From positions 3,970,501 to 4,034,500 of the forward strand of contig OX439041.1 of assembly GCA_949317995.1 (NCBI GenBank): DNA of 64,000 bases. The letters are read 5' to 3'. A program made the position numbers and the translations under genes. Positions 23,763 to 31,863 of this stretch are shown here, piece after piece (position 1 is the first letter of the stretch; each line of letters begins with the position of its first letter). The DNA is from Acholoe squamosa. Taxonomy: Eukaryota; Annelida; Polychaeta; Phyllodocida; Polynoidae. The notes below the pieces were generated by a model, which ran no database searches, had not been told where the DNA came from, and saw nothing but the letters and a program-made list of their open reading frames with translations.

Positions 23763-23818
23763 GACCCACTCCACCCACCCAGTGACCTTGACCTTGACAC
23801 CATACCCACCAAGGTCAC

Positions 23819-24270
23819 CAGTGAGATCTCCCACATACCAGTGAGATCTCCCACATACCAGTGAGATCTCCCACATACCAGTGAGATCCCCCACACATCA
23901 ATGAGATCTCCCACACATCAGTGAGATCTCCCACACATCAATGAGATCTCCCACACATCAGTGAGATCTCCCACACATCAATGAGATCTCTCACACAACA
24001 GTAAGATCTCTCATATATCAGTGAGGTCTCCCAAAACGTCAGTGAGGTCTCCCAAAACGTCAGTGAGGTCTCCCAAACGTCAGTGAGGTCTCCCAAACGT
24101 CAGTGAGGTCTCCCACACGTCAGTGAGGTCTCCCACACGTCAGAGAGGTCTCCCACACGTCAGTGAGGTCTCCCACACGTCAGTGAGGTCTCCCACACGT
24201 CAGTGAGGTCTCCCACACATCAGTGAGGTCTCCCACACGTCAGTGAGGTCTCCCACACGTCAGTGAGGTC
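23819..24270. repeat. 20-bp minisatellite in the retroelement leader, about 23 copies
   Basis: Copies of a unit of the type CAGTGAGGTCTCCCACACGT with no spacers. The left half carries AGATCTCC, the right half AGGTCTCC, so there are two subfamilies. Because 20 is not a multiple of three and each unit contains TGA, all three frames are closed within three units, so the array is non-coding. It ends directly where the gag frame opens. Confidence 0.95.
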
Positions 24271-26284
24271 CACCACACACATCAAGGCCTTATCAGTCAA
24301 GCTGGCAGAACAACACACAAAGACCTTACGTAGTCAGGGGCCTGTTGAAGAGGTCTCCCTCCCACCAAGATCTAGGAGGCCCGCAGGAGGCAAACCAGCC
24401 TCCAATACAACAGACCCACACTCAGTAGACCCCACACCACCCACCCTGTCTACTCAGGGAACAACCAGTTCTCAGGGATCCAACATTTCCCAGGGATCTC
24501 TACAGGACGCCCAACTCACGCTATCTACCTCAGGGGAAGAAGGATCTGCCTCAGGGGGTGGATCCACACCCTCATCTAGATCCTCCACCCCAGCCCCAGC
24601 CTTTGACAGCCACTCCTCCAGAGACACCTCCCCCACACCCTCCATCATGGACACCGATGAAGGCCCCCAACCTAATCAGACAGCTGAGAAGATAAGGGCC
24701 TATGAGAAGGCCATCCAAGATGCAGTTACTGCCCTAGAGACCAACAAGTCCCAGCAGGAGGAAAGGGAGAGGATCCTCAACCAACAACTGGCGGAGAGGA
24801 ATGCAGCAATAGATGCTCAACAGAAGGCCATGGAAGATCAGCGGAAGTCCCTAGAGAGACAACAACAACAGATAGCAGATCTCATGAAGATGGTATCATC
24901 CCAGACCCCACAACCTCCCACACCTGCCATCACACCTGTTGTCACACCATCTGCCTCTGGATCCAAAGATGACATCATAATCTCCATGGTGTCCAACATG
25001 ACCAAGCTCATAGACAATAAACAGCAGGACGACAGAAAGATCAGGATACATGAGGTAACAAAACCCAAAACCTTTTCACACCCATCACCACTCATGTCAA
25101 CAGCATTATTCATTGATCACAAATTCCCAGAATATCTGAAGGATAAGTACAAAGTGACAGACAGTGACACCATGGTAACATATTTACCCAAGTACCTCGA
25201 AGGACAAGCACTAGCTTGGTTTGAATCCTTCAGGGAGAGTGCCACACCTGATATGTTGACATGGACCAATGTAGTGAATAAATTAAAAGAGTATTTTGCT
25301 ACTCGAGACAATATAATCTCAAGGACTGCACTCCGTGCACAAAAGATAGATGAACCTGTTCTAGACTATGCATGCCATCTCAGGAAAGTGTGTAATGCCC
25401 AACGCCAGAGTGATGAAACCCTAAGCAAGGCATTTACCCAAGGCATGAGGCCCTGGATCTCTGTAGCTCTTGAGAACAAGAAAATAGACTCTTTTGACCA
25501 AGCCCTAGACCTAGCCCTAGAGGTTGAGACCCAAGAGAGATCTAGGAAGGTAAGGGATGCAGAAACCAACCCACAGCCTACTAAGAAAAAGGTCCAGGAA
25601 ATCAGCACTAGTTCAGATGAAGATGTTAACCTAATGTCTAGTGCCCATGTAAGGCAGCAGGAAGCTAAGGTTGCATCAAGAGACCCTACCGGTAGATACA
25701 GAGGAAATAACTATGACCCCAACTACCAATCCAATAGAGGTAGAGGTAGAGGGGGCAACAACAACAACCGGGGGGGTCACAACAGTAGGAAAGACAACAG
25801 CTCTTCCAACTCCAACAATGGTAACTCTTCATACAGCGATAGGAGAGACAGAACCCCAAGTAATGGCAGATCCTATAATAATCAAGGATCCAACAGTAGG
25901 AGCCAGAGTCCACATAGGAACTACAACTCTGGATCCTACAACAACTCTGGATCCTACAACAACAGCCAGGGTTCAAACAACTCTGGATCCTATAGTCAAG
26001 GATCCAACAGTAGGGGCCAGAGTCCACATAGGAACTACAACAGTGGATCCTACAACAACAATGGCGCCTACAACAACCAGAGATCCAACAACTCCGGTCA
26101 ATACAGCAACTCTGGTCAATATAACCAGGGTTCCAACCCACGCCAGGAGGATTATAAACCTGACACAAGAGGTTACCAGGGGAACCAACAAAGTAACCCC
26201 CAAATACCACCTCATGTGATGGATCAAATCTCTAAGCTCCTGGTGGCAAGCATCTCAACCACCCCACAGAACCAGGAAAACTAG
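24263..26284 (+). CDS. gag: Gag polyprotein of the LTR retroelement
   Basis: Structural protein that packages the element RNA. The frame is open from 24227 to the TAG at 26282. The first ATG is at 24647, in a good Kozak context (A at -3, G at +4), giving 545 residues. The upstream 128 codons are Ser/Thr/Pro-rich and protein-like but have no ATG, so the start is unresolved. Residues below count from 24263: a charged coiled coil at about 140-210, a capsid-type retrotransposon Gag domain at about 258-430, then a low-complexity tail with RGG-like stretches near 490 and Asn/Ser/Gly/Tyr-rich internal repeats. No CCHC zinc knuckle is visible; the RGG/Asn-rich tail may replace it for RNA binding. pol follows in the -1 frame. 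Confidence 0.88.
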   Translation: MRSTTHIKALSVKLAEQHTKTLRSQGPVEEVSLPPRSRRPAGGKPASNTTDPHSVDPTPPTLSTQGTTSSQGSNISQGSLQDAQLTLSTSGEEGSASGGGSTPSSRSSTPAPAFDSHSSRDTSPTPSIMDTDEGPQPNQTAEKIRAYEKAIQDAVTALETNKSQQEERERILNQQLAERNAAIDAQQKAMEDQRKSLERQQQQIADLMKMVSSQTPQPPTPAITPVVTPSASGSKDDIIISMVSNMTKLIDNKQQDDRKIRIHEVTKPKTFSHPSPLMSTALFIDHKFPEYLKDKYKVTDSDTMVTYLPKYLEGQALAWFESFRESATPDMLTWTNVVNKLKEYFATRDNIISRTALRAQKIDEPVLDYACHLRKVCNAQRQSDETLSKAFTQGMRPWISVALENKKIDSFDQALDLALEVETQERSRKVRDAETNPQPTKKKVQEISTSSDEDVNLMSSAHVRQQEAKVASRDPTGRYRGNNYDPNYQSNRGRGRGGNNNNRGGHNSRKDNSSSNSNNGNSSYSDRRDRTPSNGRSYNNQGSNSRSQSPHRNYNSGSYNNSGSYNNSQGSNNSGSYSQGSNSRGQSPHRNYNSGSYNNNGAYNNQRSNNSGQYSNSGQYNQGSNPRQEDYKPDTRGYQGNQQSNPQIPPHVMDQISKLLVASISTTPQNQEN

Positions 26285-26320
26285 GATGTCACAGTGCCGA
26301 TGGGCCAGTGCACTGTGACA
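26275..26320 (+). promoter_or_regulatory. Probable -1 ribosomal frameshift signal (gag-pol)
   Basis: At the end of gag, GGAAAAC (26275-26281) precedes the TAG stop. Five bases later a perfect 11-bp stem begins: TGTCACAGTGC at 26287-26297 pairs with GCACTGTGACA at 26310-26320 around a 12-nt loop. pol is in the -1 frame, open from 26236. The heptamer is not a canonical X-XXY-YYZ site, so the exact slip point is inferred; the stem and spacing are seen directly. Confidence 0.65.
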
Positions 26321-29300
26321 CCCCAAATACAAACAATCAATCAGGATTAACAAAGATCCAACCAGAGACAATTGCTAGTGCCAATCTACCATCTAACAGA
26401 CAGAGACGTCCATCAGTGATACACATCACCCCACCAGATTCATCATCAAAGGATACAGGTGAGAGTACCAAGCTTTCTATTGTACTTCTTCAAAATGGCT
26501 GTATCAATGCAAATCTATATGATGTTTCAGATGTACAATGTTTGGTTGATACAGGTGCTACTATCACCTGTGTCAGACAATCATTCCTCATGGATCTCCA
26601 AAAGAGATTCCATATCCAACTGAGGAAATCTAAAATCAACATCCACTTGGCAGATGGATCGGTGTGTCATGTTAGACATTCAGCTATGCTGAACTTTAGA
26701 ATCCAAGGTGTCAGATTCCAATACCAATTTGCTGTAATTCCCAACCTCACACAGCCCGTTGTTCTCGGCACAGATTTCTTAAGCACTACAAAATCTCAAA
26801 TTGAATTTAATGTTGATCCTGAACAAATTCTCAAACCCATTAGGGCAGTGAGGGATTTTACCATCCCTCCATTCTCTGAACTTGCAGTATTGGGTAAGGT
26901 CACATCTACTCAATCACTGCAAGGGAAAACTGGAGTAGTAGATAACCTCCAAAGAAATAACAATGCCCCATATCTAGTTCAAAGGGCAGCAGTAACCCCC
27001 AGGGAAAATAACAAACATCCCCTAGTGTTACTCAACACCAGCAGGCGCCCACATAAAATCAAAAAGGGTGCCATCATAGCTCTATTTCAGGAAGTCAAGG
27101 AATCTGATTTAGAAAAACCTCAACAGGTGTCAGACACTACCCCACACACTGATCAATCCATCTCAGCCATACGGCCTGAGGATGTAACTCAATTCAGTGA
27201 CACAGACTCAGACTGTGAGTCCACATATGCTGACCCTGAACCCAACTCAATCAGACTCTCTGAAATAGCTGCTATACATAGTGAGGCACATGACCTCGAG
27301 CCAGAATTGGAAGAGAATGTTCCACCAAAATCTGTGCTCACATCCAAAGATCAGCATGATAGATTAAAATCACTGCTGACCAAGTATGATGATGTATTTG
27401 TAGGAAAAGATGGAGACATTGGTGCCACACACCTGTATACACACTCTATACATGTAAAACCTGAGGCAGTACCATGTCATTTCCTACCATATAGACAAAC
27501 ACCAGAAAAACAGGCCGCAATAGGGGAAGAGTGTGAAAGGCTAGTACAACAGGGCATTCTGAGAGAATGTGCTGAAGGCCCCTGGGCTTCCAGATCCTTT
27601 TTAGTTCAAAAATCATCGGGAGGCCATCGGCTCGTCACAGATTTTCGTTATTTGAACCAGAACACGATAAATCAAGCCTTATCTACACCCCGGGCCGATG
27701 ACACTCTAGACATGATAGGGTCACTCAGACCAAGAGTATTCAGTAAGCTAGATGCCCAACAGGGATTTTTTCAAATTCCTATAAGACAGGAGGACCAGCA
27801 TAAAACCGCATTCATAGCAAATGACAAAAAATATGTCTATGAAAGGATGCCGATGGGTTTAGCGACGGCACCGGCGGGATTCTGCCATCTAGTCACATTA
27901 ATTCTGAACAAACTCAAGTACAAATGTGCCCTACCATACCTAGATGACATATTGGTATTATCACCATCAATCGAACAACACTTCCATGACCTGGAAGATG
28001 TGTTCAACAGCCTAAGAGTTGGTAAACTCAAACTGAAGAAATCAAAATGTGAATACTTCATAGACAGAATAGACTTCTTGGGAATGAGAGTCACACCCAT
28101 GGGACTACAACCATCTCCCACAAAGGTGGAGTCAATCAAAACCTTCCCAACACCAAAATCAGTCAAAAATGTCCGATCCTTCACAGGCCTATGCCAATAC
28201 TTCAAAAAGTTTATCAAAGGTTATGCCCAAATTGCTAGACCATTATATGATCTACAGACACATCTCAAAGCATTTGTCTGGACAGAAGAGGCAGATAATG
28301 CTTTCAAAACATTAAAGCATGCCCTCTGTACCAATGCTCTTCTCAGATATCCAAACTATGAGAAAGAGTTCAGTTTGGCAACTGATGCTTCCAATGTGAG
28401 TTTAGGAGCTGTACTCTCACAGAGAGATAATGAAGGAGTGCTCAGACCAGTAGCCTTTGCAGGTAGAACCCTCTCCAAACATGAGAGAAATTACAATACC
28501 ACAGAGAGAGAACTACTGGGAGTAGTGTATGGAGTATTACACTTCAGACACTATCAAGAGACCAGACACTTCCAACTATACACAGACCATGCAGCCCTAA
28601 TCCCACTATTAACCAATACAGGACTCACACATAGATGGGCCAGATGGGCTCTAGACATACAACAATTTTCATTCACCATCCAACACGTGAAAGGTGATGA
28701 TAACACACCACCAGATGCTATGTCTAGAAGAGAATACCCAGACTCTGGACCCATGACTAACCCTCCACCCCCACCAAGGAGAGTTAGAGCAGCCAGTAGA
28801 ACCAAGTTTGCAAAAGTAACAAAGAAAGTACCATTCAGAAGGGATGATCCACCCAACACCATTGAAAGGCCAGAGACACCCATTAGGGGTATCTTGAAGC
28901 AATCTACACACTATGTGTTTTGCCACTGTGAGAGAGAATACTCACAACTCTTTCCAGATAATGACTTCGAGCCTATTGAATTCTCATCACTCAATCAGAT
29001 AGTGAAGGCAACTCCTAAGGAGCCACCCTTCACCCCACCTGACTCAGATGATGAAGATCCAGAAGACACAATATATGCTATTACTCAAGCAACTTCTAAA
29101 TCAGTCAGATTCTTTGAACCAATGCAGGGAGAGGAAACATCAAACCATTTGTGTCCTATGACCACACGCTCAAAGACTAGAGAAATGATTCAGGAGGGCA
29201 CACCAAAACCCCCCACACAATCACAAACTATTCTAAATGAGAAAAAGGTCACAGGAAACAAACCTACCAAAACCCAACCTGCCAGGAAAAATGTCACAAA

Positions 29301-31038
29301 AGACACTGCATCTACTAAGTCAAAGAACTCTGAGACAAAGAAGAATGACAAAAAGCAAATTGTGCCTTTAAAGAAAAAGGTTGCCACTCCCATTAAGGCG
29401 AGAATAGGCCCTCCAAAGGAGCCTACACACCAAAACAAGAGTGACACACCCCAACAAAAGGCACAAGATAGGCCAATAGTCGATGAAAAAGAAAAAGAAA
29501 GAGACAGAATAAAACAACATGTGCTAGATATAAATCAACTACTGGATCAGATTCCCGACACATCCATCTCAGGTACAAACCTTGGCTTGGAACAAAGGAA
29601 AGACAAGGACCTATTGCCCCTCATACAGTATCTTGAGGATGGGACCTTGCCTGCACCAAAAGCACAAGGAAATAGAATCATCAACCAAGGCCAGACATAC
29701 ACCTTGGTAAATGGTACATTAGTCCATATATGCCCCATAAATTGGAGAAAAACCAATACTGTACCACTTCAAATTGTTATACCACAGCAATGGGTAACAA
29801 GTACACTTCAGTATTTCCATGACTCACCTACCGGCGGCCATCTTGGTTCGAGTAGGATGCTGTCAGCACTCCGACCTAGGGTATATTGGAAGTCTATGCT
29901 AGCAGACACAACAAAATATGTTTCCACCTGCCACACATGCCTCACAGCAAAAAGGCAAGTACACTCACACAAAACACCAATGACAGTGAGAGAGTACATG
30001 ACTTCACCAATGAAGTTCCTAAACCTAGACGCGGTGGGACCACTTCCCACAACTGCCAGGGGAAACAAACATATACAAGTCTGCATAGATTATGCTACCA
30101 GATATGCAACAGCTTGGGCTACTACTGACTTAAAAGCTGAGACAACAGCAGCAGAGTTCTACAAGAATATAATTTGTCATCATGGAACACCAGCCACTCT
30201 TCAAACAGACAATGGAACATGTTATACAGGTGCAAAGTTCACAAAGTTAACTAAACACCTCAAGATCAAACATAAATTCTCCTCACCATACAGGCCACAA
30301 TCAAATGGGCTTGTAGAGAGATTCAATGCTAGCATAGGCACAGCACTCAGAGCATTCTGCTCAAAGCACCAAAACAATTGGGATTCATTTATTGAACCCA
30401 TAACCTTTGCATTAAACAACACCGAATCCCAAACCACAGGATTCACCCCTTTCTTCCTACTCCATGGAAGAAACCCAGCCACCCCAATGGACTTAGGGCT
30501 GGGAATACAGGAAGACATATCCACAGTAGCAGACCATGTAGCTAACATGATAACAAATCAAGATACCTCTAGGAGGAAAGCTATAGAAAGGGTCGCCAAG
30601 CTACAAAAGGAAAGAAAGGATAGATATGATAAGAAACTTACACCACAGGAAATCAAGGTCACCGACATGGTGTACCTAAACATACCAAGAATCCTGACCA
30701 ATACAGAGTGTAAGAAACTTCAACCCCTTTTTATGGGACCATATGTTGTAGTAGATAGACCTAGTTTGACAAGTGCCAAACTCAAAAACTTGGACACCAA
30801 TCTATTGGTGGCCAGACCAGTGCACATAGACAGACTGAAAAAGGTTGTGGCTGTCAGAAATAATGAATTTGCACACAGGCTTATTCCACATGAGGCCAAA
30901 TACTACAGCAAAATTGTAAGGAACAAAAATGATATCACCCTTACAAGAGAAACCACAGGCATAGGCCCTATCAAGCCTAGGCCTGCACACCACATACTAA
31001 GAAAGACATCTAGGTGTGGTGCAGTTTCAAGAAATTAG
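26281..31038 (+). CDS. pol: Pol polyprotein: protease, RT, RNase H, integrase
   Basis: Replication and integration enzymes of the element, probably made as a Gag-Pol fusion. The frame has no plausible ATG near its start, which agrees with frameshifting. Residues count from 26308. Protease with catalytic DTGA at 81-84. Reverse transcriptase with YLDD at 544-547. RNase H beginning near 688, with the first catalytic Asp in TDAS at 693. Integrase with an HHCC zinc-binding region starting near His1171 and a D1241-D1301-E1337 triad, that is D-x59-D-x35-E. A GPY motif at 1477-1479 marks the GPY/F module, and no chromodomain is seen. Between RNase H and integrase lies a basic, Lys/Thr/Pro-rich linker of about 250 residues (roughly 810-1060), much longer than usual. 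No internal stop or frameshift was found. Confidence 0.95.
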   Translation, partial: LGCHSADGPVHCDTPNTNNQSGLTKIQPETIASANLPSNRQRRPSVIHITPPDSSSKDTGESTKLSIVLLQNGCINANLYDVSDVQCLVDTGATITCVRQSFLMDLQKRFHIQLRKSKINIHLADGSVCHVRHSAMLNFRIQGVRFQYQFAVIPNLTQPVVLGTDFLSTTKSQIEFNVDPEQILKPIRAVRDFTIPPFSELAVLGKVTSTQSLQGKTGVVDNLQRNNNAPYLVQRAAVTPRENNKHPLVLLNTSRRPHKIKKGAIIALFQEVKESDLEKPQQVSDTTPHTDQSISAIRPEDVTQFSDTDSDCESTYADPEPNSIRLSEIAAIHSEAHDLEPELEENVPPKSVLTSKDQHDRLKSLLTKYDDVFVGKDGDIGATHLYTHSIHVKPEAVPCHFLPYRQTPEKQAAIGEECERLVQQGILRECAEGPWASRSFLVQKSSGGHRLVTDFRYLNQNTINQALSTPRADDTLDMIGSLRPRVFSKLDAQQGFFQIPIRQEDQHKTAFIANDKKYVYERMPMGLATAPAGFCHLVTLILNKLKYKCALPYLDDILVLSPSIEQHFHDLEDVFNSLRVGKLKLKKSKCEYFIDRIDFLGMRVTPMGLQPSPTKVESIKTFPTPKSVKNVRSFTGLCQYFKKFIKGYAQIARPLYDLQTHLKAFVWTEEADNAFKTLKHALCTNALLRYPNYEKEFSLATDASNVSLGAVLSQRDNEGVLRPVAFAGRTLSKHERNYNTTERELLGVVYGVLHFRHYQETRHFQLYTDHAALIPLLTNTGLTHRWARWALDIQQFSFTIQHVKGDDNTPPDAMSRREYPDSGPMTNPPPPPRRVRAASRTKFAKVTKKVPFRRDDPPNTIERPETPIRGILKQSTHYVFCHCEREYSQLFPDNDFEPIEFSSLNQIVKATPKEPPFTPPDSDDEDPEDTIYAITQATSKSVRFFEPMQGEETSNHLCPMTTRSKTREMIQEGTPKPPTQSQTILNEKKVTGNKPTKTQPARKNVTKDTASTKSKNSETKKNDKKQIVPLKKKVATPIKARIGPPKEPTHQNKSDTPQQKAQDRPIVDEKEKERDRIKQHVLDINQLLDQIPDTSISGTNLGLEQRKDKDLLPLIQYLEDGTLPAPKAQGNRIINQGQTYTLVNGTLVHICPINWRKTNTVPLQIVIPQQWVTSTLQYFHDSPTGGHLGSSRMLSALRPRVYWKSMLADTTKYVSTCHTCLTAKRQVHSHKTPMTVREYMTSPMKFLNLDAVGPLPTTARGNKHIQVCIDYATRYATAWATTDLKAETTAAEFYKNIICHHGTPATLQTDNGTCYTGAKFTKLTKHLKIKHKFSSPYRPQSNGLVERFNASIGTALRAFCSKHQNNWDSFIEPITFALNNTESQTTGFTPFFLLHGRNPATPMDLGLGIQEDISTVADHVANMITNQDTSRRKAIERVAKLQKERKDRYDKKLTPQEIKVTDMVYLNIPRILTNTECKKLQPLFMGPYVVVDRPSLTSAKLKNLDTNLLVARPVHIDRLKKVVAVRNNEFAHRLIPHEAKYYSKIVRNKNDITLTRETTGIGPIKPRPAHHILRKTSRCGAVSRN

Positions 31039-31863
31039 AAACAAGATTGAGATACCAAAAGTCATAAGATTTTCAAAATGTATTACAAATTCTCTTCATC
31101 CACACATAAGACATGTGTGACTGATAATGAATTACTATGTATATAAAGCCAATCAAATTTGTAAATATATCAGTAGGTTATTGCCTCTGAAAGGGTCAAA
31201 GACTGGGACCCCCCAAGTAAAGCAGACATGAATTCTAAGAAGAGTAAGGGTAACACAATGGAGTGTCTAAAGCCTAATCCCCACATGAAAGAGCGCGCTA
31301 TGCCAACACAGCAGTCTATAGAGATCAATTGACCTTATAAGCTACACTCAGACAACTGTCTAGACGGTCATGAATGGCTGTCCTGGATGACAGGAGGAGC
31401 TAATTACCAGTACACAGAGTACACAATAGACCCCCACAGTTGCAGACACTGGAGATCAAGGCCTTGACTCCAGAGAAACAATACCAGGCCCACAATGGAT
31501 GTGGGTAGGGTAGGCTACATAAGAAGCACTGTGGACCATAGCCCACCATCAGTCTTCATCCAGCTGCAGTCTGGAACACAAGTCTACAGGACCCCACTTG
31601 GGAATTAGCCAGCCCACTTCTCCATTAGGAGAGACTGCACTAGGATAAAGAACACACCTACTTCACCTTCAACCTGACCTTACCATTTACTGGTCAATCT
31701 CTATAGACTCACCGGACATATTGCCAAGACAGCTCAATCTTGCAAAGGTACAGTTTGAACCACTTCATTTAAAGTGTGACACCATACACTTAGATTTTAC
31801 CAGCACCAAATCACTACAAATTTGACAAGACTTTAAACAGCAAACTTGCTTTACACAAGCACC
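31039..31863 (+). other. pol-env intergenic leader (825 bp, no gene)
   Basis: No reading frame of note. A TATA-like TATATAAAG occurs at 31140-31148. Pyrimidine-rich AG sites (for example near 31550-31570 and 31615-31630) could serve as splice acceptors for a spliced env message. This is inference; nothing here is diagnostic. Confidence 0.4.

Noticed and set aside
23819..24270. Regular 20-bp repeats that might suggest a CRISPR array.
   Set aside because: There are no unique spacers, the repeats are contiguous, and they lie in the leader of a eukaryotic retroelement.
25671..26219. A 182-codon plus frame and minus-strand frames of 84-174 codons overlapping the gag tail.
   Set aside because: They result from the repetitive low-complexity gag sequence being open in several frames; their Thr/Pro- or Cys/Tyr-rich composition is an artefact.
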